Shown one piece after another: positions 1 to 7,876 of a stretch of 55,393 bases of DNA. The translations under genes were made by a program, and so were the position numbers. The stretch is from positions 1 through 55,393 of the forward strand of contig JAFGQI010000046.1 of assembly GCA_016935755.1 (NCBI GenBank), written 5' to 3'. The notes below the pieces were generated by a model. That model saw only the letters and a list, made by a program, of their open reading frames with translations. It was not told the origin of the DNA and did no database searches. The DNA comes from Anaerolineales bacterium. GTDB lineage: Bacteria; Chloroflexota; Anaerolineae; Anaerolineales; UBA4823. Positions within the stretch are counted from its first letter, which is position 1. Each line of letters begins with the position of its first letter.

Positions 1-122
1 ATGCCGCCAGTTTTTGTTGTTTTTCTCTCAACTCGCCCCTTTGGGCTGTTTTTCGGGTTACCTGTTCGTTCTTTACAGACAGCCCCTACCCATTTCGGGG
101 GATATCCACGATCGGTCGTCGC

Positions 123-131
123 TGGTAAAAT
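123..131 (+). promoter_or_regulatory. Extended -10 promoter, probably leaderless start
   Basis: TGG followed by TAAAAT (126-131) forms an extended -10 element. The predicted start of transcription, about 7 bases past it, falls on the ATG at 138, and there is no Shine-Dalgarno sequence before that ATG. This matches the arrangement in front of the gene at 48219. Inferred from sequence only. Confidence 0.45.
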
Positions 132-137
132 TCATCC

Positions 138-2663
138 ATGTTCGATGACGTCGAGCTTTCCCCCTACCTGGATTGGCTGCTGGACAGCGGGCAGGCGCCG
201 CGCGAGGCGCTGCTGGAAGCGCTGGTGCAGGAGTATTACCCGGCCGTCTATTACCTTGCGGCGGGCATCCTGGATCGGGAAAAGCTGGCCCGGCAGGCCG
301 CCGCGGAGACCTTCTCCACCGCCATGCTCAGCCTGCATACCTTCAGCAGCCGGGATGGTGCGCAGGCCTGGCTGTTTCGCATCGCCTTGCGGGTCTGCCA
401 GAAGTACTTCCGCCGCTTGTGGTGGTTTCAGACGATCAAGGCCAGCCTGTGGTTTTCCAGCGAACCGGCGGATTTCGGCGACTCGGTCCCCCAGACGGCT
501 CTGGACGCCAGCATCTGGCTGGCGGTGGATGGTCTCTCCCCGCAGCACCGCATCCTGGTGCTGTTCGAATATCTGCTGAAGTGGGGACACAAAAATACCT
601 CGGCTGCCCTGCGCATCCCAGAGAGTCGCCTGGGCGACCACCTGCGCTATGTGCGATCCATCCTGCTGACCAACCTGTGGACGGCCAAGCGCGAGGCGGA
701 TGAACAGATCAAGGGCGAGAACCTGGATCAGATGCTGTCTGATTCGCTGTCTCGCCGCTGGCCTGAGCCAAAATTTTCCCCCAATGACCTGGGGCAGATC
801 GTTCGAATAATCCTGTGGCAGCTGGAGAAGCGCAGCGTCCAGAAGCGGGGCGCGGCGCTGGCGAAAGAAGTGCTCTTGATTGGCGGGGCGATTGTCCTGG
901 TCTTTGGCGCCTATTGGGCCACCAACCGCTACTGGCCTGAAGAAGGTATCATCCCCGCTGACATTCCCGTGGCAATGGACACTGCTGAGCCTGTCTCCAG
1001 CGAGCTTGCGCCGGATGCCAGCCCCATCCCGGTGACGGCGCAGCTTGCCAGCCAGCCGACGCCATTCCCGACGGATGTGTTCTATACCGTCCGCCCGGGG
1101 GATACCCTGGCCTCGATCGCTGCGCAGCTGGGCGTATCGGAGGAGGAGCTGCGCTTGTGGAACCGGCTGCCTCCGGGTGTATCCTTCCTGCCAGGGCAGC
1201 AGGTGCTGATGCCAGGTTTGGGTGTTACAGGCCACTCCCACGAGGCAACCCGGGTGGCTCCGGCTCTGCAGTACCAGCCCCTGGAAGAGCCTTATGCGGA
1301 AGATGAAATCCGCCAGCGGTTGAATTTTAATCAGGCCCTTTTCCATACGGTCTGGCTGGATGCATTGTACATGAATTTTGGGCCGCAGGCTTACATTGGC
1401 CCACCGCGTCTCTACCGCACCCAGGCCTGGCTGAGCCAGGATCAATACCTGGTGCTGGTGGGACTGTCAGATGGCAGCCTGCAGGAAGTCTGGCTGCGCA
1501 GCCAGGATAAGCTGTATCTGGCAAAGCCTGGCGCTCGGCAGCCCTGGTTCATCGATTGGGATGGGCAGGAGCCTGGCAGCAGCCAGATGATTGATGCCCT
1601 GAACCCATTTTTCAGCATTGTGATGGATGGGGTGTCCCTCCGGCCGGATCAGCCGCTGCAGGTGGTTGGGCGCGAGGATGTGGCAGATAGATCGACGCTG
1701 GTGGTGGATTCATATTTGTCCACTCTGGGGCAGCCTGCTTTTCGTCTCTGGTTGGATGACCGCACCGGCCTGGTATTGCGCCACGAAATTTATGCTGGTC
1801 TCGATAATCAGACCCTGCAGACAGAAAGTATTATCACTGCAATTAACTACGATGTTGATTTTCCGCAGGATTTATTCGACGCCAGCCTGCCCTGGCGAGG
1901 CGGTTTTGCCCAGGATTATCAGGGCGATCCCCTTCCGACATATCAACAGGATGTCTCCCTGGCGCAGGTAAATCAGCGCCCACGTCTGCCGCTAACCAAA
2001 CCGCCAGAGGGTTTCGACCCTGCCCGCAGCCAGCTGACCTTTCAATATCCTGAACGCTATGATGTTTTCTACATGGCTGCCCAGATTGACTTATTTGCCG
2101 ATGATTATTTTCTGGGTGTAACCCTGCTGGGCAATCCCTGGGAGATGATCTGCCAGCGTTCGCCGGATGGGCTGCGACTGGCGTATGTCAGCCGCCCGGC
2201 GCAGGAATATTCCTGGGCCTCGGCGCTGCACTGGCTGAGCCTGACTGGCGCCCCCGATTTTTATCGCACGCCGCTGGACGAAATCGCGGTGCTGCAGTTT
2301 GCCTTCTCGCCCGACAGCCGCTCTCTGGCGGTCTTTGGCTACCAGGGCGCTTTGGGGCAGGGGAACCTGTACGTGGTCAACCTGGATACCTATGCGGCTC
2401 GCCCGGTGCTGCAGCTAGGAGATGCCAAGAGCCTGGTGTGGAGCCCAGATGGGCGCTTTGTGGGCATGATTGCCCGCTATGATCCAGCCTCCTACTATGA
2501 GCATGTCGTAGTGGTGGATGTAGAAACCGGTGAGATCACTTATTCTTCGTCGATCGATTTTGAGTCCAACGCCACCCGGGAATGGCCAATGGTCGAGTGG
2601 GGGGTGGAATTCCCGGTGGATATGCCCGGCCTGGATGGCTGCTCGGCCAGCCCTGTTGAGTAG
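138..2663 (+). CDS. Sigma-factor-like protein fused to membrane helix, LysM and propeller-like domain
   Basis: An 841-residue protein with an unusual order of parts. Residues about 20-95 resemble region 2 of ECF sigma factors (EYYPAVYYLAAG, then AWLFRIALRVCQKYF), and about 133-176 resemble region 4 (LSPQHRILVLFEYLL followed by a helix-turn-helix-like stretch). A single hydrophobic helix lies at about 245-262. A LysM module (YTVRPGDTLASIAAQLGVS) occupies about 315-360, expected outside the membrane. The C-terminal half includes PD40/WD40-like strands (AFSPDSRSLAVFG, VWSPDGRFVGMI, about 722-785). This suggests a membrane-held transcription regulator sensing the cell wall. Region 4 is degenerate, so loss of promoter binding is possible. 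No anti-sigma gene is adjacent. Start chosen at 138 because it directly follows an extended -10 box. Confidence 0.75.
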   Translation: MFDDVELSPYLDWLLDSGQAPREALLEALVQEYYPAVYYLAAGILDREKLARQAAAETFSTAMLSLHTFSSRDGAQAWLFRIALRVCQKYFRRLWWFQTIKASLWFSSEPADFGDSVPQTALDASIWLAVDGLSPQHRILVLFEYLLKWGHKNTSAALRIPESRLGDHLRYVRSILLTNLWTAKREADEQIKGENLDQMLSDSLSRRWPEPKFSPNDLGQIVRIILWQLEKRSVQKRGAALAKEVLLIGGAIVLVFGAYWATNRYWPEEGIIPADIPVAMDTAEPVSSELAPDASPIPVTAQLASQPTPFPTDVFYTVRPGDTLASIAAQLGVSEEELRLWNRLPPGVSFLPGQQVLMPGLGVTGHSHEATRVAPALQYQPLEEPYAEDEIRQRLNFNQALFHTVWLDALYMNFGPQAYIGPPRLYRTQAWLSQDQYLVLVGLSDGSLQEVWLRSQDKLYLAKPGARQPWFIDWDGQEPGSSQMIDALNPFFSIVMDGVSLRPDQPLQVVGREDVADRSTLVVDSYLSTLGQPAFRLWLDDRTGLVLRHEIYAGLDNQTLQTESIITAINYDVDFPQDLFDASLPWRGGFAQDYQGDPLPTYQQDVSLAQVNQRPRLPLTKPPEGFDPARSQLTFQYPERYDVFYMAAQIDLFADDYFLGVTLLGNPWEMICQRSPDGLRLAYVSRPAQEYSWASALHWLSLTGAPDFYRTPLDEIAVLQFAFSPDSRSLAVFGYQGALGQGNLYVVNLDTYAARPVLQLGDAKSLVWSPDGRFVGMIARYDPASYYEHVVVVDVETGEITYSSSIDFESNATREWPMVEWGVEFPVDMPGLDGCSASPVE

Positions 2664-2695
2664 AGAGTATCAGCCGCCGAAAACCAGATACTCTC
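2663..2695. repeat. Inverted repeat between two genes
   Basis: A perfect 9-base inverted repeat (GAGAGTATC at 2663-2671, GATACTCTC at 2687-2695) with a 15-base loop begins at the stop codon of the sigma-like gene and ends 5 bases before the next -35 box. It lacks a T-run, so it is either a weak terminator or an operator for the following operon. Confidence 0.45.
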
Positions 2696-2700
2696 AAAGG

Positions 2701-2729
2701 TTGACAAGGCAAGCAATTTCGTTTATATT
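2701..2729 (+). promoter_or_regulatory. Promoter of the 2-oxoacid dehydrogenase operon
   Basis: A consensus TTGACA (2701-2706), a 17-base spacer and TATATT (2724-2729) give a strong housekeeping-type promoter about 60 bases upstream of the E1 alpha start. The same TTGACA-N17-TATATT arrangement recurs at 11368-11396. Confidence 0.75.
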
Positions 2730-2795
2730 GTGTATAGATATTATATAGATTTGTGCGGTCTATTAGAGTATTAATCCTTCTCTGGAGGAGTTTTC

Positions 2796-3755
2796 ATGGA
2801 AAAAGAACAGTATTTGGATTTGTATCATCAAATGGTGCTCATTCGCCTGGTCGAAGAACAGGCAGCCCAGCTCTACCAACAGGGCAAGATTGGAGGCTTT
2901 CTGCCCCTGTACATCGGGCAGGAAGCGGTCAGCACAGGCCTGATTTCGGCGCGCCAGCCGCAAGATCGCATCATCACTGCCTACCGCGATCACGGTGTGG
3001 CGATCAACTGCGGTTTGAGCGCCAAAGAGGTTATCGCTGAGCTGATGGGCAAGGCCACCGGCTGCTCGCAGGGCAAAGGCGGTTCGATGCACATGGCGGA
3101 TGTCAAGAAGAATTTTTGGGGCGGGCATGCGATCGTGGGTGCGCACCTGCCGATTGCTTCTGGATTGGCCCTGGGGGATCTCTACCGGGGCAGCGACGGG
3201 GTGACCGTGTGTATGTTCGGCGACGGCGCCACCAATATTGGTTATTTCCACGAGGCGCTGAATCTGTCGAAGGTCTGGAATCTGCCGGTGATCTGGGTGT
3301 GCGAAAACAATCAGTATGGCATGGGCACGGCGGTGGAGCGCGCTTCAGCAGTCTCTGAGATCAGCCAGAAAGCCGAAGGCTATGCCATCCCCAGCCGGCG
3401 TGTGGACGGGATGAACCTGCTGGAAGTTCGCCAGGCTGCTGAAGAGACCTTCGCCGCGGTGCGCCAGGGGAAAGGCCCTCATTTCCTGGAGATCATGACC
3501 TACCGCTTCCGCGGCCACTCGATGGGCGACCCGGAGCGCTACCGCCAGCAAGAAGAGGTCAAGTGCTGGCAGGGCAACGATCCGATCGGCATCTACCGGG
3601 AAGCCCTGCTGGAGAAAAAGGTTGTTGAGGTGACGGAACTGGATGCAATCGATGCCCGCGTTAGAGTCGAGGTCCAGGAAGCCGTGCAGTTTGCCGAAAG
3701 CAGCCCGGAGCCTGCTCCGGAAGAACTTTATACGCATATTTATGCGGAACCCTAA
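2796..3755 (+). CDS. pdhA: Pyruvate (2-oxoacid) dehydrogenase E1 component, alpha subunit
   Basis: Thiamin-diphosphate-dependent E1 alpha subunit (319 residues), which decarboxylates the 2-oxoacid and passes the acyl group to lipoyl-E2 in the cytoplasm. The ThDP/Mg signature GDGATNIGYFHEALN begins at about residue 142 and ends in the ENNQYGMGT stretch; the phosphorylation-loop-like YRFRGHSMGDPERYR is also present. Length is usual for bacterial heterotetrameric E1. The ATG follows a good SD (GGAGG at 2784-2788). It is first of three cotranscribed genes. Pyruvate is the most likely substrate, but acetoin dehydrogenase (AcoA) has the same fold and gene order and cannot be ruled out. Confidence 0.9.
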   Translation: MEKEQYLDLYHQMVLIRLVEEQAAQLYQQGKIGGFLPLYIGQEAVSTGLISARQPQDRIITAYRDHGVAINCGLSAKEVIAELMGKATGCSQGKGGSMHMADVKKNFWGGHAIVGAHLPIASGLALGDLYRGSDGVTVCMFGDGATNIGYFHEALNLSKVWNLPVIWVCENNQYGMGTAVERASAVSEISQKAEGYAIPSRRVDGMNLLEVRQAAEETFAAVRQGKGPHFLEIMTYRFRGHSMGDPERYRQQEEVKCWQGNDPIGIYREALLEKKVVEVTELDAIDARVRVEVQEAVQFAESSPEPAPEELYTHIYAEP

Positions 3756-3784
3756 TGTGCTCCGCTCGAGAATGAGGAAATCAT

Positions 3785-4756
3785 ATGGCTAGAATTACGA
3801 TGCGTGAAGCGATCTCCCAGGCGCTCTGGGAGGAGATGGAGCGGGATCCCAGCGTCTTTATCCTGGGCGAGGAAGTGGGCGTGTGGGGCGGCACCTACGC
3901 CGTGACCAAGGGTTTCTATGATCATTTTGGCCCGGAGCGGGTGCGCGACACCCCGATTGCGGAAGCTGCCATCATTGGCGGGGCGATTGGCGCAGCCTTG
4001 ACCGGTTTGCGTCCGGTGGCGGAGCTGATGACGATCAACTTTGCTTTCTCGGCGATGGATCACATCGTCAACGAGGCCGCCAAGCTGCATTATATGTTCG
4101 CCGGGCAGTTCGTGTTGCCGCTGGTGATCCGCGCCGTGGGCGGCGGCGGCCGCCAGCTAGGCGCGACCCATTCGCAAACCCCGGATGCGGTATTCGCCCA
4201 TTTTCCCGGTCTCAAGGTGGTCGCGCCGGGCACCCCGGAAGACGCCAAGGGTCTGCTCAAATCAGCTATCCGGTCGAATGATCCGGTGCTGTTTATCGAG
4301 CATGCCACGCTCTACCAGGTGCGCGGCGAGGTGCCGGAGGGCGATTACACCATCCCGATCGGGCGCTCGAAAGTCCAGCGCCCGGGGCAGGATGTAACCA
4401 TCGTCACCTACAGCAAGATGCTGGAGCTTTCCAGCAAGGCGGCTGACCAGCTTGCCCAGGAGGGCATAGAGGCTGAGATTGTCGACCTGCGCTCTCTGCG
4501 CCCTCTGGACATGGAACCGGTGCTCGAATCTTTCAAGAAGACCAACCGGGCGGTGATCGTCGAGGAAGGCTGGCGCTCTTATGGGGTTGGCTCCGAAGTG
4601 GCGGCCAGGATCTACGAAGAGGCCTTCGATTACGTGGACGCGCCCATCCAGCGCGTGGCGCAGAAGGAAGTGCCCCTGCCTTATAACCGCACGCTGGAGC
4701 AGATGGCGCTCCCACAGGTGGAGGATATCATCCGGGCGGTCAAGGAGGTGTTGTAA
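3785..4756 (+). CDS. pdhB: Pyruvate (2-oxoacid) dehydrogenase E1 component, beta subunit
   Basis: E1 beta subunit (323 residues) that completes the ThDP active site with the alpha subunit. Diagnostic stretches are GEEVGVWGGTYAVTKGF near the N-terminus, the RVRDTPIAEAAIIGGAIGAA segment at about 54-73, and the transketolase C-terminal domain (EAEIVDLRSLRPLD, then VIVEEGWRSYGVGSEV). It starts 29 bases after the alpha gene, behind a GAGGAA-type SD, and its stop overlaps the E2 start by one base (TAATG), pointing to translational coupling. Confidence 0.92.
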   Translation: MARITMREAISQALWEEMERDPSVFILGEEVGVWGGTYAVTKGFYDHFGPERVRDTPIAEAAIIGGAIGAALTGLRPVAELMTINFAFSAMDHIVNEAAKLHYMFAGQFVLPLVIRAVGGGGRQLGATHSQTPDAVFAHFPGLKVVAPGTPEDAKGLLKSAIRSNDPVLFIEHATLYQVRGEVPEGDYTIPIGRSKVQRPGQDVTIVTYSKMLELSSKAADQLAQEGIEAEIVDLRSLRPLDMEPVLESFKKTNRAVIVEEGWRSYGVGSEVAARIYEEAFDYVDAPIQRVAQKEVPLPYNRTLEQMALPQVEDIIRAVKEVL

Positions 4757-6045
4757 TGGCTGAGATTATAGCCATGCCCAAACTGGGCTTTGATATGGCC
4801 GAAGGCACCCTGGTGCGCTGGGTGATCAGCGAGGGCGATAAGGTCGTCAAGGGCGCTATCCTGGCGGAGATCGAGACCGATAAGGCCACGGTGGAAGTTG
4901 AGTCGCCCTATGATGGCGTGGTGGTGCGACACATCGTCCCGCAAGGCGAGGTCGTACCGGTGAACACGCCCATTGCCGTGATCGCGGCTCCAGGCGAAGA
5001 GGTTGACTTGAATGCGCTGCTGGGTGAGACCTCTCCGGCTAAGAGCAAACCTGCTCCTGAGCAGGCGGCTGCCGCGGTAGAAAGCCCTGCGCCTGCCGCT
5101 CCAATCGAGGCAGGTGCGCAGCTTGGGAGCATCAAAGCTTCTCCCCTGGCGCGGCGCATGGCGCAAGACACTGGCATTGACCTGCGCCAGGTGCGCGGCA
5201 GCGGGCCCGGTGGGCGCATCACCAAGAAGGATATCCAGGCGTTCATCGCCTCGCCTCCGCCTATGCCCGTGGCGGCGCCCGTTCCAGTTGCGCCGCTGAC
5301 ATCTGGCGAAAGGTCTGTTCCAGTTACACCGCTGTCTGCTCTGGCAGCCGCGCCCGTGCTGGCAGAGGAGAAGGCGCCGCTCAACCGCCTGCGCGCCGCC
5401 ATTGGCAGGCGCATGGTGGAAGCCAAGCAGCAGGTGCCGCATTTCTATGTGACCCATGAATATGACATGGATGCGGTCATGGAACTGCGCAAGCAGGTGA
5501 ACGCCTTGCTGCCGGAGGGCGAAAAGCTCTCGGTGAATGACTTTATCGTCAAGGCGGCTGCCCTGGCCCTGCGCCAGTATCCGAACCTGAATGCTTCGCT
5601 GGGCGGCGATCATGTCGTCCGCCATGGACAGGTGAATGTAGGCGTGGCGGTCTCGGTGGAAGGCGGCCTGCTGACGGTGGTATGCCGGGAAGCGGACCGG
5701 AAATCCCTGCGCCAGATCGCTGTGGAGGTGAAGACCATGGCGGGGCGCGCCCGAGAGGGCAAAGTGCGCCCTGATGATATTGAAGGTTCCACCTTCTCGG
5801 TCAGCAACCTGGGCATGTACGATGTGGAGAATTTCATCGCCATCATCAACCCGCCCGAGGCGGCCATCCTGGCGGTCGGTTCTGCGCGCCAGGTGGCAGT
5901 GGTGAAAGAAGGACAGGTCGCCGTTGGCTGGCGGATGAAGGCGACCATCTCGGTGGATCATCGCATCAGCGATGGCGTTGAGGCGGCTCAGTTTATGCAG
6001 GCATTGGCGAAGTATCTGGAAGAGCCGCTGTATTTATTGGTATAA
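4756..6045 (+). CDS. pdhC: Dihydrolipoamide acyltransferase (E2) of the 2-oxoacid dehydrogenase complex
   Basis: E2 core (429 residues). Order: one lipoyl domain (about 1-78) with the lipoylated lysine expected at K43 in ETDKATVEVES; an Ala/Pro-rich linker; a peripheral subunit-binding domain (about 130-166, SPLARRMAQDTGIDL); a second Ala/Pro linker; and the catalytic acyltransferase domain with the DHRISDG motif (H402, D406). It transfers the acyl group from lipoate to CoA. No E3 (lipoamide dehydrogenase) gene follows, so the complex must borrow E3 from elsewhere in the genome. No clear terminator follows, so read-through to the aldo/keto reductase is possible. Confidence 0.92.
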   Translation: MAEIIAMPKLGFDMAEGTLVRWVISEGDKVVKGAILAEIETDKATVEVESPYDGVVVRHIVPQGEVVPVNTPIAVIAAPGEEVDLNALLGETSPAKSKPAPEQAAAAVESPAPAAPIEAGAQLGSIKASPLARRMAQDTGIDLRQVRGSGPGGRITKKDIQAFIASPPPMPVAAPVPVAPLTSGERSVPVTPLSALAAAPVLAEEKAPLNRLRAAIGRRMVEAKQQVPHFYVTHEYDMDAVMELRKQVNALLPEGEKLSVNDFIVKAAALALRQYPNLNASLGGDHVVRHGQVNVGVAVSVEGGLLTVVCREADRKSLRQIAVEVKTMAGRAREGKVRPDDIEGSTFSVSNLGMYDVENFIAIINPPEAAILAVGSARQVAVVKEGQVAVGWRMKATISVDHRISDGVEAAQFMQALAKYLEEPLYLLV

Positions 6046-6093
6046 GCTGAAGGTTTTAACGACGATTTACTGGTAGTGAACAAGGAGAATCAG

Positions 6094-7116
6094 ATGCGTT
6101 ATAAACTCTTGGGAAAGAGCGGTCTTCGTGTCTCTGAAGTGTGCCTGGGGACAATGACCTTTGGCGAAACCTGGGGGTGGGGCGCTTCTCGCGAAGAGAG
6201 CCGCAGAATATTCGATGGCTACATCTCAGCCGGGGGCAACTTTATCGACACAGCCGTCAATTACACCGACGGCGCAGCCGAAACCTTGCTGGGGGAATTC
6301 CTGAGCGGGCAGCGGGAGGCGTTTGTCCTGGCAACCAAATACTCACTGACCACTCCCGATGCGAAAAATCCGAATTCTGGCGGCAACAGCCGCAAGAACA
6401 TGGTGCAGTCCCTGGAGCGCAGCTTGAAACGGCTCCAAACCGAATATGTGGACCTGTTTTACCTGCACGCCTGGGATTACCTGACCCCGGTGGAAGAAGT
6501 CATGCGCGGGCTGGATGATCTGGTCAGGGCAGGCAAAGTGCTCTATGTGGGCATCTCCGATACGCCTGACTGGATTATTGCCGAGGCCAATACCCTGGCT
6601 GAACTGCGCGGCTGGTCGCGCTTCGTGGCGGTGCAGGCGCCATATTCACTGCTGAACCGCTCCCTGGACTGGGCGATCCTGCCGATGGCAAAGCATTGGG
6701 AGATGGCCGTGCTCCCCTGGGGGATCCTGGAATCGGGTATTTTGACGGGCAAATTCCTGGACAAGGTAAAAGACCCCACTCGCGTCAACCCCGCAGAGCT
6801 GAAGCTGAGCGAAAAAAGCCTTGAAATAGTCCAGGTGGTCAAGGCGATTTCGCAAGAGACCGGGCGATCAATGGCGCAGGTGGCGATAAACTGGGTGCGC
6901 CAGCAGCAGTCACGGGCGTTATTCATCCCCCTGCTGGGAACGCGCTCGGTGGCGCAGTTCGAAGACAACCTGGCCGCCCTGGAGTGGGAATTAACGGCGG
7001 AGCAGCTTTCCCACCTGGATGAAGTCAGTAAAATGCAGCTGGGGTTCCCGCATAACTTCCTGGAAGGCAACCCATATCTGTTTGGGGCGACCTTCGATCA
7101 GATTGACACCCATTAA
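6094..7116 (+). CDS. Aldo/keto reductase
   Basis: NADPH-dependent aldo/keto reductase (340 residues) of the group that includes voltage-gated K channel beta-subunit-like enzymes. The catalytic tetrad is visible as D52, Y57, K82 and H125 (FIDTAVNYTDG, LATKYS, FYLHAWD). The ATG at 6094 was chosen over the in-frame GTG at 6076 because AAGGAG (6082-6087) sits six bases before it. Substrate unknown. It follows the E2 gene by 48 bases and ends just before a hairpin terminator. Confidence 0.88.
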   Translation: MRYKLLGKSGLRVSEVCLGTMTFGETWGWGASREESRRIFDGYISAGGNFIDTAVNYTDGAAETLLGEFLSGQREAFVLATKYSLTTPDAKNPNSGGNSRKNMVQSLERSLKRLQTEYVDLFYLHAWDYLTPVEEVMRGLDDLVRAGKVLYVGISDTPDWIIAEANTLAELRGWSRFVAVQAPYSLLNRSLDWAILPMAKHWEMAVLPWGILESGILTGKFLDKVKDPTRVNPAELKLSEKSLEIVQVVKAISQETGRSMAQVAINWVRQQQSRALFIPLLGTRSVAQFEDNLAALEWELTAEQLSHLDEVSKMQLGFPHNFLEGNPYLFGATFDQIDTH

Positions 7117-7141
7117 ACGCTCATCCTGTTGAACAGAACCA

Positions 7142-7172
7142 ATCACCCGCCCGCCAGCCGCCGGCGGGTGAT
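7142..7172 (+). terminator. Rho-independent terminator
   Basis: ATCACCCGCC (7142-7151) pairs perfectly with GGCGGGTGAT (7163-7172) across an 11-base loop, followed by CTGTTTTA. It closes the dehydrogenase/aldo-keto reductase transcription unit. Confidence 0.7.
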
Positions 7173-7205
7173 CTGTTTTAACAAAACGAACCAGCCAAGT
7201 ACGTG

Positions 7206-7211
7206 TATAAT
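7206..7211 (+). promoter_or_regulatory. -10 box, TATAAT
   Basis: A perfect TATAAT lies 16 bases before the start at 7228. No good -35 is seen at the expected distance. If used, the mRNA leader would be only about 10 bases and would begin at the SD. Confidence 0.4.
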
Positions 7212-7227
7212 CAAGGCTGGAGGCGCC

Positions 7228-7809
7228 ATGACTACCGCTGAATATGAAATTCGCTACTTGAGGGCAGGGATAGAGATTGGCGAGAAGTATCTGCTGGCGA
7301 AAGACATTTACTGGCCAGCCGGAATCCGCGCCCCCTGGGGTGAACCGCCCTATCCACAACTCACCCTGGGCGGACTGCTCCTGGCCCAAAAACGTGCGGC
7401 TGCGCTGGAAAAAACACAGCTCCAGCAAGCCGAATTGGATGACCTGTCTGTGCAGCTGGACGCTTTGCGCAGCCGCTGGCGGACTGCCTGGGGCAAGAAA
7501 GCCAGTGCGGAGTTTCGCGCCCGATTGGTGTTATGGCGCGATTTTCTAGAGGAGTACCGCCAGCAACCGGCCGCTAACAGCGACCGCTACGCGTATGAAG
7601 TGGGCAGGCGGGTCATGTTGGATCTGCTGCAAGAAGATGCTCTCGATCTGCACCCAACGCAGGTGGAACTGCTGGATGGCCTGGATTTATGGTTGAAAGC
7701 GATCCTGGTGAAGGGTGATTTTGTTTGGGATGCGGCGCTGCAGGACAGTTTCCCGGCAGCGAAATACTGGTATCTGTACGGACGCTTGCGTGAAGACGAG
7801 AACGAATAA
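7228..7809 (+). CDS. Hypothetical protein, 193 residues
   Basis: Not recognised. A soluble, acidic, mostly helical protein without signal peptide or membrane helix. The N-terminal part reads MTTAEYEIRYLRAGIEIGEKYL; the middle (about 55-115) is rich in Leu, Gln and charged residues and could form a coiled coil; several Trp residues are in the C-terminal half. The ATG at 7228 is chosen because of the GGAGG SD (7219-7223) and the TATAAT just upstream. It stands alone between a terminator and the GH3 gene, 67 bases from the latter. Confidence 0.7.
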   Translation: MTTAEYEIRYLRAGIEIGEKYLLAKDIYWPAGIRAPWGEPPYPQLTLGGLLLAQKRAAALEKTQLQQAELDDLSVQLDALRSRWRTAWGKKASAEFRARLVLWRDFLEEYRQQPAANSDRYAYEVGRRVMLDLLQEDALDLHPTQVELLDGLDLWLKAILVKGDFVWDAALQDSFPAAKYWYLYGRLREDENE

Positions 7810-7876
7810 ATCTAGAACATTATATTGAGATAGTCGCGGCAGTTTCTGCCTGGAGACCTACGAGGAGGATGGCATC

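Noticed and set aside
35-57. GCCC/GGGC hairpin followed by T-run as terminator
   Set aside because: Only four base pairs; too weak.
132-1445. Long open frame antisense to the sigma-like gene
   Set aside because: No protein family signature; it mirrors the codon bias of the recognised plus-strand gene.
2751-2770. Rex-like half-site before the dehydrogenase operon
   Set aside because: TTGTG is present but no matching CACAA half-site at eight bases.
4681-5961. Long open frame antisense to the E2 gene
   Set aside because: The opposite strand encodes a complete acyltransferase with all motifs; this frame is compositional.
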